55,084 nucleotides of DNA from Oscillospiraceae bacterium (lineage in GTDB: Bacteria > Bacillota > Clostridia > Oscillospirales > Oscillospiraceae), in assembly GCA_009781695.1 (NCBI GenBank), contig WQVH01000007.1, forward strand, positions 1-55,084, read 5' to 3'. The notes beneath the pieces are model-generated. The model did no database searches and was not told the origin of the DNA. It worked only from the letters and a program-made list of their open reading frames with translations. The translations under genes and the position numbers were made by a program. Positions 32,834-42,338 of this stretch are shown piece by piece. How positions within the stretch are numbered: the first letter of the stretch is position 1; each line of letters opens with the position of its first letter.

Positions 32834-34132
32834 CTATCTAAATTCCAATAATGTGATAATTTGCCAGCCTCGCTCTGTGCGCACCGGAGCGCGGCCATTC
32901 GAGAAAGTCCTTGCCATTAAGTATTCTGCCGGGATAACCACTTGTCCATACCTGCTGATATATCCCCACCAACCATCAATCTCGACTGCCGCCAGATGCT
33001 GTCCGAAAGAACGCGCATCATCAAAGACAAAATCGATTTTTAACGTACCATCCGTATCAATAAATCCCCATTTCCCATTTCTTTTGACCGCTGCATATCC
33101 CTCATGCGTAAATGGCCACGCATCTTCAAAAGGCTCATCAGCGATTCTCCCATTGGCAATCAGATAAATGCGATCACCCATTCTGGCAAATACAGCACCT
33201 TGCCCAAAGGCACGTCCGAGTTCATCAGTTATAATTCCGTCAAACTCCGGCAAAACAATCCAATCGGTTTCCAATCCGATCACGCCCCATCTACCACCCA
33301 TGCTTGCTGCCGCATATCCCCCGGAATATGTCAAAATTTCGTCAAATGCTACATGACCTATCACAAAATCACCGGTTGACCTCCTCCAACTTCCATCAAT
33401 GAGTATAGAAATTCGATTTTCCGATAGGTTTCCAAAATCCTGCGCATCATCTCTAAGCAATGCAATGCGGTTGTTATTCCTGTCGATTGCGAAAATTTCG
33501 CCATCTTTTCGAACAACGGCTCTATCTACACTGAATGTACTGATCTTTTCATATATCCATGGAATCAGCACAGTTCCGTCAGCTCCGGCAATACCCCACA
33601 TTCCATCGCGCTGCACGCGCACCGTGCCGCCGCTGATCTCCGAAACATACTCAAATGATGTGCGATTCGTTTCAAATGCGTAGCGGTTTGATTCATAGAG
33701 TGCAGCAAGCACAGTGCATTTTGTTCGCTCAATTCCGCTTCTTAGGATTGAAAGTGCTTCGGTAATTCTGGAGTGTTCCAGATGGTGATGAGCAGCTTCC
33801 GCAAAAATGCTTGAGTCTGCATCTCTTCGACTCATCTGTCTTTCCAGCAGACTTGTATATCTTCGGGCAAACCCTCTCGTGTTCATCAGCGCAAGATAGG
33901 CTTCTTTGAGTTTTGTCTCGGCCATTAGTGTATGCGCAGTATTTATTCCCGACGCTTCTTCCAGCAGGGGGACTGCACGTATGTACACACCGATATCCAT
34001 AAGCTCAGCCGCTTGGGCAATCAATGCAAGTTGCCTTTGTGCAGGAGTTTGCACATTGATTGTTATAAGCCAAGTGATGAGCAGCAAGACCGTGCACCCT
34101 GCTCCTATCAAAATCCGGATACCCTTTCGCAA
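32834..34132 (-). CDS. membrane-anchored WG-repeat protein, 432 aa
   Basis: N-terminal membrane segment (residues 5-25), a helical TPR-like region (about 30-150), then at least five WG repeats (about 170-430), seen as GMWGIAGADGTVLIPW, GRWGVIGLETDWIVLPEF, GKWGFIDTDGTLKIDFVFD and GWWGYISRYGQVVIPAEY. WG repeats form beta-propeller-like surfaces for binding, with no enzymatic activity known. The start is TTG at 34132 after AAAGGAGGGGTGCAAAA. It sits between the prepilin peptidase and the DUF6382-type gene, so it may be an external partner of the pilus (inference). Confidence 0.85.
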   Translation of the reverse strand: MRKGIRILIGAGCTVLLLITWLITINVQTPAQRQLALIAQAAELMDIGVYIRAVPLLEEASGINTAHTLMAETKLKEAYLALMNTRGFARRYTSLLERQMSRRDADSSIFAEAAHHHLEHSRITEALSILRSGIERTKCTVLAALYESNRYAFETNRTSFEYVSEISGGTVRVQRDGMWGIAGADGTVLIPWIYEKISTFSVDRAVVRKDGEIFAIDRNNNRIALLRDDAQDFGNLSENRISILIDGSWRRSTGDFVIGHVAFDEILTYSGGYAAASMGGRWGVIGLETDWIVLPEFDGIITDELGRAFGQGAVFARMGDRIYLIANGRIADEPFEDAWPFTHEGYAAVKRNGKWGFIDTDGTLKIDFVFDDARSFGQHLAAVEIDGWWGYISRYGQVVIPAEYLMARTFSNGRAPVRTERGWQIITLLEFR

Positions 34133-34202
34133 TTTTGCACCCCTCCTTTTTCACACTCTATCGACAGGTAAAAGTACGTACTGAATCGCTTTAACTCATT
34201 GC

Positions 34203-34667
34203 TCATTGCAACAAAACAGTAAGCGCAATCCCTATCAGCAAAAATGGTGCAAGCGGAATAGGGTCTTTGCGTCTGATTTTTTTAAATAAGATCAATGTCC
34301 CCCCTGTTATTGCGGCCAATATTGATCCGATAAGTATCACCGAAATCACCCCTCCAAAACCCATATATAATCCAACAACCGCCATGAATTTCACATCCCC
34401 TCCGCCAAGACCCTTGCGGCTGAGAAAATACACCAGTACAAACATACCTCCGCTGACCAGAAGACCCAGAGCTGAACTTTCCAGATACACAAGCGCCGCA
34501 TCTGTATCAAAAACAAGCTTAGGCTTTATGATTAACAGCCATGTGATCAGCATCGCTAACACAAGTTTATTCGGAATTCGCCTTGTTTTCATGTCAAAAA
34601 TTGCTGCAATGCACCCGAATATCAAAACCATCACATATGCAAGCGTCATATCCGGATTACCTCTCAT
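34203..34667 (-). CDS. tadV: prepilin peptidase of the A24 family, TadV/CpaA type, 154 aa
   Basis: Membrane aspartic peptidase that cuts the pilin and pseudopilin leaders. It lacks the N-terminal methylase part, as TadV does. Catalytic Asp residues are in FDMKTRRIPN (near residue 25) and GGGDVKFMA (near 85), with about five hydrophobic segments. The start is ATG at 34667, overlapping the preceding stop by one base (TGATG). Confidence 0.93.
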   Translation of the reverse strand: MRGNPDMTLAYVMVLIFGCIAAIFDMKTRRIPNKLVLAMLITWLLIIKPKLVFDTDAALVYLESSALGLLVSGGMFVLVYFLSRKGLGGGDVKFMAVVGLYMGFGGVISVILIGSILAAITGGTLILFKKIRRKDPIPLAPFLLIGIALTVLLQ

Positions 34668-35404
34668 CACCAATACCCCCTGCCGCTACCATTAAGCCAT
34701 GCTTTTGTAACAGCGGTTTGCGTGATTCTGAGTGTCGGCCGAAATGGCAAAGGCAGCGCTCCGAATGTATATTCAACTTCATATTCAACCGTTAGCTTCA
34801 CATTACCATCCTTGTCAATGAGTACGGAATTTCCCAGCCCCAAATTATTAAATCTATAAAACTCCAGTGCGTCTAACCCGGTCGCTCCTGTGTGTCTGTT
34901 CACAACCCGTACGCTTTGGAGATATTCATCTCCGGTCATATTTCCATTCATCAAGTATCTTCCCACCAGTGGCCTGACCATTAATTCGAAAACCTGATTT
35001 CTCAATTCATTTTGTGAAAAACTGAGCAAAGCGGAAATCACAGCTTGAGGGTCGCTTAAGGCCGCCTCCCCCGACCCATGCACTCTATCCATCGTTTGCC
35101 GCACTCCTGCAAGCGTATCTATGCCGCTTAGCGCAGCACTTAAATCTTCACGTAATTCGCCTACACCTCTTGCGGTGTTGTCAGCTTTGTGCGCTAGTGC
35201 AGTCAGATCATTTGCTACCCCTGTCACTTCCAGCAAATAGCTGTATACAGATAGTGTCTTCGCCGCTTGAGTGAGCGCATTGTGTACACGCGCTTGGAGC
35301 GTCACAATGTTGACAAGGCTTAAAATTGAGATGACCAGAAAAACAAAGGGTATAAATGCGCAAACGGTTTCAACAACGATATATCCTTTTTCATCTTTTC
35401 GCAT
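34667..35404 (-). CDS. TadE/TadG-like pseudopilin, 245 aa
   Basis: Begins RKDEKGYIVVETVCAFIPFVFLVISILSLV: a leader Gly followed by a hydrophobic segment with Glu at about +5, the pattern of type IVb pseudopilins cut by TadV. The outer part (about 200 residues) is mixed helix and strand with no known motif. Minor pilins of this type start or stabilise the pilus. It is placed four bases after the DUF5702-type gene and overlaps tadV, so translation is coupled. Confidence 0.8.
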   Translation of the reverse strand: MRKDEKGYIVVETVCAFIPFVFLVISILSLVNIVTLQARVHNALTQAAKTLSVYSYLLEVTGVANDLTALAHKADNTARGVGELREDLSAALSGIDTLAGVRQTMDRVHGSGEAALSDPQAVISALLSFSQNELRNQVFELMVRPLVGRYLMNGNMTGDEYLQSVRVVNRHTGATGLDALEFYRFNNLGLGNSVLIDKDGNVKLTVEYEVEYTFGALPLPFRPTLRITQTAVTKAWLNGSGRGYW

Positions 35405-35407
35405 AAA

Positions 35408-38002
35408 TCAATATCCCCTATATACTGTGGCGCGTATAGCCATCGCTTGAGGCATCCCAATACCTCTACTGTCCGAGAAATTTTGTGCAAATGCCATGGA
35501 CAAAAACATCATGCGCAGATCGGCTGTAGTGGTTATATTAAAGTCTGTTTTCATCTCAGCCAGCCTGAATCTGCCGGGTTGGTTGAGTGCTGCCGCCATC
35601 AAACTTTCGTCTGCCTTGCTCCCGCTTTTAAAATTTACAATATTCCATTCTATGAGATTGCCGACTCGCCTAGCCAATTGTGTCCCTGCATCCCCATCGC
35701 TGCCCGTGTAAAAGAGCGCTCTTGTCAGAAAGAAAAACTGCATATAGTTTAAATAGGTATGCCCTCTATTGTTTGCAAATACATTGCCATCTACACTTTC
35801 ATTAGAAATCACTCTACTTGCCGCACGAAGTACACCGCTTGGCGTAGCAATCCACTCCCCTGCGGCTATATTTTTAAATAGCGTAACTCTGTGCCCGGTA
35901 CGGAGCGCTGCAACATCAATTACGGATTCTGCTGCGACAAACGCTGCGCGAGCCAACTCCCCTAAAATCAGAGCAAGCGGCGGCGACCATGCAAATGAGG
36001 CTTTTATACTCCCAATGACTGTATTTATCTCACTTACACTAAACACTCTGATGTAATTGCACACCAGCCGCACCAGAAGCAAGAGCCGAGTGATCGCACT
36101 CAGATTGGTTGCGGCATGCTCGCTTCCATTATATAAATACTCAAGTTCTGATTGATAAAAATAGTTTACATGAGGACACATAGGAACACCACTTATAGTA
36201 CTTTCAAGAACATTTCTTTGCAGATTTGCCCTGGTCATACCTATTGTTTCCGGCTTTGACGTTGAATAGTTAGAAAACATAAAGGTACTGTATGTAAGCA
36301 ATAAAACATAATCTGCAACATTTGAAAGTGTACCCAGAGGGTCTCTTATCACATTGAGCACAGGCAGTGTCAGCGCTTGCGGAATCAGCGCAGCGATTTC
36401 TAAAATATTTACACTTTCTGACTCAGGTGCTGCCGCATCACCTATGTACATCGCACCCAACGGCTCGTTTTTAAGCCCATTATAGGCGGTGTTTGCTAAA
36501 GTGAGCAGCTCGTTTATCAGATTACGTTGCTGCTGCTCTGCATCGGCTCCGCCCGCATCTTCCTGACCATCAAACAACTTGACCGGTGGAAGCGTTGGTT
36601 GATTCATCATCGTGTACAGTTCGGCAAAAAATGCCTCATTATCTCCTCCATGTTCAGCAAAACGCAGAAATCCCGGAAGCATCCTGTATGTAACATTATC
36701 CCTTGGAAAACTTACAAACCGCTCCGCTGCGCTTCCGTTATGGATAGAAAATCGACTGTCGTTGCGCACATTAGCAAGTTCTCCAATTGATAAACCTGAT
36801 CCAAATTCATTGAGCCTGTTTCTATAACGCACTTCTTCGAGCATGGGCTTATGTATATCGTCAATATAACTGTATCCACCGTCTCTAAACACAATGGCCA
36901 TTGGCTCAATGTTCCACCTGATGATGTCTCGATAGCGCTGTAGTATTGACTTGGGCGGACTGCCCTGCTCTTGAGTAAATGCAATGCGCAGCTCCTCACT
37001 TATTTCACCGCTGCTTAACTTTTGCTCAAATGTGTCTAATTTCTGTTTTAGTTCAACTTTCATTTCATCAATCTGTCTTGCGAGTGAAACCACCAAGTCA
37101 AATCTGGGTTTAAAATTGTCTGCTTGCGTCATCGCATTTTGTATCGCTTGGGTAAGTCCAACATTGATATTCCCAATAACGACCCACCCTTCATTTGCCC
37201 GAAACGCACGCCGCTGACCACCTTCTACCCACGAGCGAACATTTCCAATAGTCCCATTATAAATTTGAGCAATAAACGCTCTTTCAACCGGACATTCACT
37301 GTTATGGTATTGGGTATTGAGTAACGCCAATGCTTGAAATTCATCATATATAGAGGTCAGAATCGAAGACATATTGCCAAAAGAGCCGCCTGCAATACCA
37401 CCTATAGCTTGGGTGCATCTATCTGCCGCAACGATCGCATCATATAGCGCCTTGTATTTTTCGTAAATATCAACAATGGCAGCGTCTATTTCCACTTTGT
37501 TTTTAATGAGCGCCGCATCTTCAACAATTCTGTTATCCGTGATCCGTTCAATAAATTCTTCGACAAGCAGTATCGGCCCTCGAAACTTCATATATTCTTC
37601 AATTTGCCGCCGCAATATATCCTCATTGCTTAGGTTTTTTCCGGCGGGAAAATATATCTCTTCCATGTGGATATTTGCTCCGTAAAATGGTTGGAGCGTT
37701 CCAAGTGTCCGATCTGTTCCCTGCTCACCGAAAATGGTTACTTTGATGTATTGATCCAGCAAATCCCAGAGGATGGGATCGTCTTGTGCAATACCCATCA
37801 GTCCGTAGATGTCGTATAGTAAAGCGTTGTATTGGGTCAGTACTGTGTTGGCTGCCAATTGATTTGCATTTTGCAATGTGCTTTGTGCTGTATGGATGCG
37901 TGCCAAATCAACGGCAGTTCCGCTGACAAGCATTGCCGGGATCAGGAGTATTGTTATAAACACCGTCACGGCACCGCTTGTGTTTTTTAAAAACTTTTTC
38001 AT
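35408..38002 (-). CDS. large TadG-like/DUF5702-type pilus-associated protein, 864 aa
   Basis: N-terminus MKKFLKNTSGAVTVFITILLIPAMLVSGTAVDLARIHTAQSTLQNA resembles TadG-like proteins (basic leader, one membrane segment, then helices), and the length of about 860 fits the DUF5702 group found in clostridial Tad loci. Most of the chain lies outside the cell, with long helices around 180-350 and further hydrophobic parts near 560-700. Exact function unknown; possible tip or anchor protein. Start at 38002 behind CAGGAAGGTGGAGC. Confidence 0.8.
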   Translation of the reverse strand: MKKFLKNTSGAVTVFITILLIPAMLVSGTAVDLARIHTAQSTLQNANQLAANTVLTQYNALLYDIYGLMGIAQDDPILWDLLDQYIKVTIFGEQGTDRTLGTLQPFYGANIHMEEIYFPAGKNLSNEDILRRQIEEYMKFRGPILLVEEFIERITDNRIVEDAALIKNKVEIDAAIVDIYEKYKALYDAIVAADRCTQAIGGIAGGSFGNMSSILTSIYDEFQALALLNTQYHNSECPVERAFIAQIYNGTIGNVRSWVEGGQRRAFRANEGWVVIGNINVGLTQAIQNAMTQADNFKPRFDLVVSLARQIDEMKVELKQKLDTFEQKLSSGEISEELRIAFTQEQGSPPKSILQRYRDIIRWNIEPMAIVFRDGGYSYIDDIHKPMLEEVRYRNRLNEFGSGLSIGELANVRNDSRFSIHNGSAAERFVSFPRDNVTYRMLPGFLRFAEHGGDNEAFFAELYTMMNQPTLPPVKLFDGQEDAGGADAEQQQRNLINELLTLANTAYNGLKNEPLGAMYIGDAAAPESESVNILEIAALIPQALTLPVLNVIRDPLGTLSNVADYVLLLTYSTFMFSNYSTSKPETIGMTRANLQRNVLESTISGVPMCPHVNYFYQSELEYLYNGSEHAATNLSAITRLLLLVRLVCNYIRVFSVSEINTVIGSIKASFAWSPPLALILGELARAAFVAAESVIDVAALRTGHRVTLFKNIAAGEWIATPSGVLRAASRVISNESVDGNVFANNRGHTYLNYMQFFFLTRALFYTGSDGDAGTQLARRVGNLIEWNIVNFKSGSKADESLMAAALNQPGRFRLAEMKTDFNITTTADLRMMFLSMAFAQNFSDSRGIGMPQAMAIRATVYRGY

Positions 38003-38078
38003 GCTCCACCTTCCTGTATCACCATCGCAATACTCAGACCATGGTTCTTGTACGGCGAGAAGTCACTATTTTTCATCA

Positions 38079-38717
38079 TTACCACCCCAATAGTGATCTC
38101 ACGCGTGTTCCCGCAGATGAGATATTTCCGGATAGGTCTGTCAAGCCAAATCTGTCGGTGATGTACTGAACAAAATCGACGGCCATATCAACTGTCCGCA
38201 CAAATTCAGCACCATTTTTCACGACCGCTGTCGATGTAACTATGATTGAAATCGTCCGAGGAAATTGTATAAATGATAAGTCTATCGGTATGGGAAATTC
38301 CCTTTTGGCTTCTACAACTACTTCTTTGTAAATCACACGGTCAATCACATTTGAGTTCACTGTCAGTGTTCCCGCCTTTGAGCTGAGATTGCGCCCTTCA
38401 ATTTCGGTTACAATCCGCTCACCTATATCTTGAACATCCATGGTCGTAAAAAGTGCAACATATACATTTTCTAAGTTTGATTTGTTGGTCTCCCGGAAAA
38501 ATGACATTGTACTTGCATCGAAAAAAAGCCATGTATCACTTTCCACCACCGCTATTGTTGTTGCCGCATTTTGGGTCGCCCGCTGCAAAGCCCCTCTTGT
38601 GGGCAGGTATATAGAGAGCAACACCAGTGCGGCAAAGATCATGATCATTATAGGAAAGATAATGGCCGCTTCAACAAAGGCCTGTCCTTTTTCATTTTTC
38701 AGCAAAGCGACCACCAT
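38079..38717 (-). CDS. tadE: TadE-family pseudopilin, 212 aa
   Basis: LLKNEKGQAFVEAAIIFPIMIMIFAALVLLSIYL is the TadE signature: cleavage after Gly, Glu at +5, then a membrane helix. The rest is an extracellular domain. Needed with TadF/G-type minor pilins for pilus assembly in Tad systems. Start at 38717 after GGAAGAAAG. It follows the pilin gene by 18 bases. Confidence 0.9.
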   Translation of the reverse strand: MVVALLKNEKGQAFVEAAIIFPIMIMIFAALVLLSIYLPTRGALQRATQNAATTIAVVESDTWLFFDASTMSFFRETNKSNLENVYVALFTTMDVQDIGERIVTEIEGRNLSSKAGTLTVNSNVIDRVIYKEVVVEAKREFPIPIDLSFIQFPRTISIIVTSTAVVKNGAEFVRTVDMAVDFVQYITDRFGLTDLSGNISSAGTRVRSLLGW

Positions 38718-38735
38718 CTTTCTTCCTATACTTGC

Positions 38736-38957
38736 TTACTGAATCTGACCTGCTTGTCCTGTTATTTGCTCCCACAACTCTTGAAGCCATCCACTCAAAA
38801 ATCCCCAAATCAGCACAACCGCCAGCACTGCAATCAGTATCAGGAGAATCGCAACAACCACTCCCGACAATCCCCGCTCATCCTCTTTCAGACGCTGAGC
38901 TGCGCTGAAGGATGTGCAACACACCTGATTCGGCCACTGCATCACCTTTTTAAGCAT
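38736..38957 (-). CDS. small type IVb (Flp-like) pilin candidate, 73 aa
   Basis: A 29-residue leader ends KEDERG, and the mature part begins LSGVVVAILLILIAVLAVVLIWGFLSG, followed by a short tail. Position between tadC and tadE and the size are those of the major Flp pilin. It lacks the Glu at +5 that nearly all type IV pilins use for methylation and assembly. The leader is also long with CC in the middle. Start is ATG at 38957 behind GGGAGGGTAAAGTG. Confidence 0.75.
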   Translation of the reverse strand: MLKKVMQWPNQVCCTSFSAAQRLKEDERGLSGVVVAILLILIAVLAVVLIWGFLSGWLQELWEQITGQAGQIQ

Positions 38958-39009
38958 CACTTTACCCTCCCTTCAATTTAACTTTTTGATCACTTTTTAA
39001 TCTCCCGGT

Positions 39010-40065
39010 TTACAGACCCGAAAAATTCATCGCAACAGGCACCATCAGCATTACTAAAATCGCAAGCAGCAGAAGCATTGTGGGTATCATCAGTTTTGAA
39101 TTTGCCTTTTCGGCGTCTCTTTTTGCCAAATGCCGACGCTCCTGCCAAGCCTCACGAGCCATATCTTTTAACAGTCTTCCCACCTCGGCATTTCCTTTGG
39201 AAATGTTTTGAACAATAGCTGATGCCAGTTTTGATGTTTCTTTTGTATTGCATCTATTGACGAAATTTCCAAACGCGACCTCAGGGCTGACAAGATTGTC
39301 CAGTTCGTCTGTTGTCTTGCGCATTTGCTTATATAGCTCAAGCTCTGCACTATATGCGGTTTCTTTCCATGCTCTATCCATAACCATTCCCGAAGTGACC
39401 AGCAAGGCTAGCTTTGATGCCACATTGGGAAATTGTCTGCTGATCTCCGCTCGGCGTTTTTTTACGCGATCACGAAGTTCGTCATACATGGCATACACAA
39501 TCACTAATACCAATATGCCTCCGATTGCCAAGATTGCAGCGCCTGCAGTGTCACTTCCTATGCCTATAAGCAACGCGCCCAACATAAACGTAACCGCTAT
39601 ACCGATTATCGGATAGGATAACAATCTTGCCAGAAGCTGCTTTGTTTTATATGCTGCATACTTTTTTCCATATAGCTCATAGCAATAAGTCATTATGTTC
39701 TTATGTATACCGCCCTTGCCGATGATTTCGAATTTTCGCTGTAAGACATAACCCGGCATTTCAAACACATGTACAGTTCTTAAATGACCCTGTTGAAGTC
39801 GTATATTGTCTTGCTTTAGCTTATCTGCTTTCTTTAAAGACCCATCCCCGGGCATAACGCGCTTCCACAAGTCGGCAAGCCTTCTGTAGCTTGAATGTGT
39901 TGTCTCACGTATTTTTGCTTTTTCCGAAAGCGCCTCTATCTTCGATAGATTGTCTAAGACCCTGCTGTATGCCGCCAAACGCCAGTCGTCTCCGGTTATT
40001 CTGCTCATCAGCACAAGCCACGCCCCCATGAATACTGTGGAAAGTATCATTATTGCTATTAACAT
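39010..40065 (-). CDS. tadC: TadC, inner platform protein of the Tad system, 351 aa
   Basis: T2SS-F family membrane protein with segments near residues 1-20, 160-200 and 320-348 and the cytoplasmic F domain (SRQFPNVASKLALLVTSGMVMDRAW...AFGNFVNRCN). It forms, with TadB, the platform on which TadA drives pilin in or out. Start at 40065 behind AGGTGAGTAGAT; 10 bases after tadB. Confidence 0.92.
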   Translation of the reverse strand: MLIAIMILSTVFMGAWLVLMSRITGDDWRLAAYSRVLDNLSKIEALSEKAKIRETTHSSYRRLADLWKRVMPGDGSLKKADKLKQDNIRLQQGHLRTVHVFEMPGYVLQRKFEIIGKGGIHKNIMTYCYELYGKKYAAYKTKQLLARLLSYPIIGIAVTFMLGALLIGIGSDTAGAAILAIGGILVLVIVYAMYDELRDRVKKRRAEISRQFPNVASKLALLVTSGMVMDRAWKETAYSAELELYKQMRKTTDELDNLVSPEVAFGNFVNRCNTKETSKLASAIVQNISKGNAEVGRLLKDMAREAWQERRHLAKRDAEKANSKLMIPTMLLLLAILVMLMVPVAMNFSGL

Positions 40066-40075
40066 ATCTACTCAC

Positions 40076-40855
40076 CTAAAGTCTTACGCTGCTGAATTTT
40101 CTCGCCATCACGAAGCTGATCATAAACACAATCAGCCCTCCTGTCGAAACTACACGCCCGACACCGGTTGTATATATTGTATCCATAAATCCGGCACCTG
40201 CATATCCGATGATTCCGAGTATTATTATCGGCATCAGGAGCATCATATTTACCTCAGCTTTTGCTGCGGTCATGAGTGTATCAATCTCCATCTCAATTTC
40301 CATCTTGTCGGCAATTATTTGCTGTGTTTCTTTTATAATCTCGTCTGCCCGCCCCGATTTTCCTTCAATAGTCGCATATATTGTGGCAAAACTTGCAACA
40401 TCTTCAAGTCCGCTGCGCTTGGCAAAGTCAGTAAATGCTTCTGATAACGGCACCGCATTATTAAACTTTCCGATTATTGTGTCCAGCTCAGTTATAATGT
40501 CGCTGGTCTCAGGATAAATCAGAAGCAAATCGGTGCGTGCACCGGCTAAGGCCTTGAGCATTGTGCCGCCCGCTCGCATGGCTACGGACATAGCCTCCAG
40601 CAAATTAAAAAACTGTATGCGCAGCCTGAGTCTTCTGCTCACGATCGCTTTGCGATCAGATGCAAAAATATTGACGACACCAATGACTGCACCGCCTATG
40701 ATTGATAGCAGTGTAAGCCTGTAAAATATAAACAGAATCAAAAATCCTGCTGCACATCCAATCAAAAATGATAACGCATGGTCAAGCGGTGTGGATTGAC
40801 TTTGTTCGTAGTTTTGAACTAATGTACCGGTAAGTTCTTGCGGTCTACTGTCCAT
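40076..40855 (-). CDS. tadB: TadB, inner platform protein of the Tad system, 259 aa
   Basis: T2SS-F family protein: paired membrane segments (about 28-65), F domain (LRIQFFNLLEAMSVAMRAGGTMLKAL...PLSEAFTDFAKRSGLEDVASFATIY) and C-terminal segments. It is shorter than proteobacterial TadB at the N-terminus. It lies after tadA but is separated from it by a 178-base gap with an inverted-repeat element. Confidence 0.92.
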   Translation of the reverse strand: MDSRPQELTGTLVQNYEQSQSTPLDHALSFLIGCAAGFLILFIFYRLTLLSIIGGAVIGVVNIFASDRKAIVSRRLRLRIQFFNLLEAMSVAMRAGGTMLKALAGARTDLLLIYPETSDIITELDTIIGKFNNAVPLSEAFTDFAKRSGLEDVASFATIYATIEGKSGRADEIIKETQQIIADKMEIEMEIDTLMTAAKAEVNMMLLMPIIILGIIGYAGAGFMDTIYTTGVGRVVSTGGLIVFMISFVMARKFSSVRL

Positions 40856-40892
40856 CGGATCATCCCTTTCTTTAGATCCCTGTCAATAGATA

Positions 40893-40998
40893 TCGCAAAA
40901 TTCGCCATGATCGAAATAAGCAGCACACCTATGTGTGAAAAATTTCCCAATTTTTGGCACAGCATAGTGCCTGAAAAAGATTATGGCGAATTTTGCGA
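40893..40998. repeat. 106-bp inverted-repeat element between tadA and tadB
   Basis: TCGCAAAATTCGCCAT (40893-40908) is the exact complement of 40983-40998; with two mismatches the repeats extend to about 22 bases. The interior contains small hairpins (GGCACAGCATAGTGCC, CACACCTATGTGTG). It may be a MITE-like insert or a strong foldback that lowers or processes the downstream message. No target duplication was seen. Confidence 0.65.
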
Positions 40999-41033
40999 CA
41001 CCTACCGAACAAAGATTTTTGTTTCTAAAATAA

Positions 41034-42320
41034 CTATATCAGCCTTTTGATCCCGGCAGTTTCTAGTTTATACGTATTTTTCATGGGATTTGCTGTCCGC
41101 TTAATCTGACCTACAACTTTGTTTTTTGTACTTCGATCCGATTCTTTAAATTCAAAGAGCCTGTTTAATGCAATTTGCCTTTTTTCACTGTCGTAATCCA
41201 GCACTTCAACGATCTCCATAGTCCGGCGGCTCTTATCGCGAAGCCGAGACAAATGAATGATGATGTCCAGAGATGAAGCTATTTGCTGACGAATGGCATC
41301 GAGCGGAAGCCCATCCGCCCCTTGGAGTATCATGGTTTCTAATCGACTGAGCATGTCAAAAGTTGAATTGGCATGACCCGTCGAAAGAGATCCGTAATGT
41401 CCTGTGTTCATCGCTTGGAGCATGTCTAACGCTTCAGCACCCCGAACCTCTCCCACGACAATGCGCTCCGGTCTCATTCTGAGCGCCGATTTTATAAGGT
41501 CACGAATGGTGATTGCACCCTTTCCATTGGTGCTTGCATTTCGTGTCTCAAGCCGCACAAGGTTATCAATATTTCTGATTTGGAGCTCTGCTGAATCTTC
41601 TATCGTTATGATCCGTTCATCATGTGGTATAAAGTTCGAGAGTGCATTGAGAAAGGTCGTTTTTCCGCTGCCGGTTCCTCCGCTAACAAATATATTGTAT
41701 TTTGCCGTGACCAACAGCCGCAAGATCTCTGCAACTTCCGAAGTGATTGAACCAAATGCTACGAGCTTTTCGATGGTCATGGCGTCCTTGGGAAATCTTC
41801 TTATCGTTACAATAGGGCCATTGAGTGCAACCGGAGCCATTACCACATTCACACGAGATCCATCATCGAGCCTAAAGTCTACAATCGGTTCACTTTCATT
41901 TACTGCCCGCCCTGCCCTCGATACAAATTTCGTGATAATGATTTCAAGTTCCCGAGCACTTTCAAACTTCCGCTCACTTTTTAATAATCTTCCATCTTTT
42001 TCAATAAAAATATCTTTATATCCATTGATCATGACTTCTGTAACATCAGGATCAGTGATGATACGTCCCAGTACCCCCAGACCCCTAATGGATTCAAATA
42101 CCGCTACGGTAATTTGCCGCTTCTCCCTAAAATTGAGTGCCGCTAATCCCATATCTGCATCACAGCTTGATAGATTGGCTTTTGCATCTCTGACTTTTTC
42201 CTCTAATGCCTCGGAGACGATGCTTTGAAGCTCCGCATCACTAAAGTTTGTCAAATCTGCATGGTTTTGGATATCTATTTTCAGTGCGCTTACAAGCGCA
42301 TCTCTGTATCGTTCAGTCAT
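41034..42320 (-). CDS. tadA: TadA/CpaF secretion ATPase, 428 aa
   Basis: Hexameric ATPase that powers Tad pilus assembly, and in some species retraction. N-terminal domain (1-100), then the VirB11/PilB-like core: IITDPDVTEVMINGYKDIFIEKDG, Walker A GGTGSGKT at 214-221, the Asp/Glu box TIEDSAELQ, Walker B RPERIVVGEVRG and the His box TGHYGSLSTGHANS. Length and order fit TadA. First ATPase gene after tadZ in the operon. Confidence 0.96.
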   Translation of the reverse strand: MTERYRDALVSALKIDIQNHADLTNFSDAELQSIVSEALEEKVRDAKANLSSCDADMGLAALNFREKRQITVAVFESIRGLGVLGRIITDPDVTEVMINGYKDIFIEKDGRLLKSERKFESARELEIIITKFVSRAGRAVNESEPIVDFRLDDGSRVNVVMAPVALNGPIVTIRRFPKDAMTIEKLVAFGSITSEVAEILRLLVTAKYNIFVSGGTGSGKTTFLNALSNFIPHDERIITIEDSAELQIRNIDNLVRLETRNASTNGKGAITIRDLIKSALRMRPERIVVGEVRGAEALDMLQAMNTGHYGSLSTGHANSTFDMLSRLETMILQGADGLPLDAIRQQIASSLDIIIHLSRLRDKSRRTMEIVEVLDYDSEKRQIALNRLFEFKESDRSTKNKVVGQIKRTANPMKNTYKLETAGIKRLI

Positions 42321-42338
42321 TCATTCACATCCACTTCA

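Noticed and set aside
41404-42228. Long open frame (274 codons) on the plus strand opposite tadA
   Set aside because: It is a mirror of the well-supported tadA reading frame; Ser/Ile/Arg-rich composition and no ribosome site.
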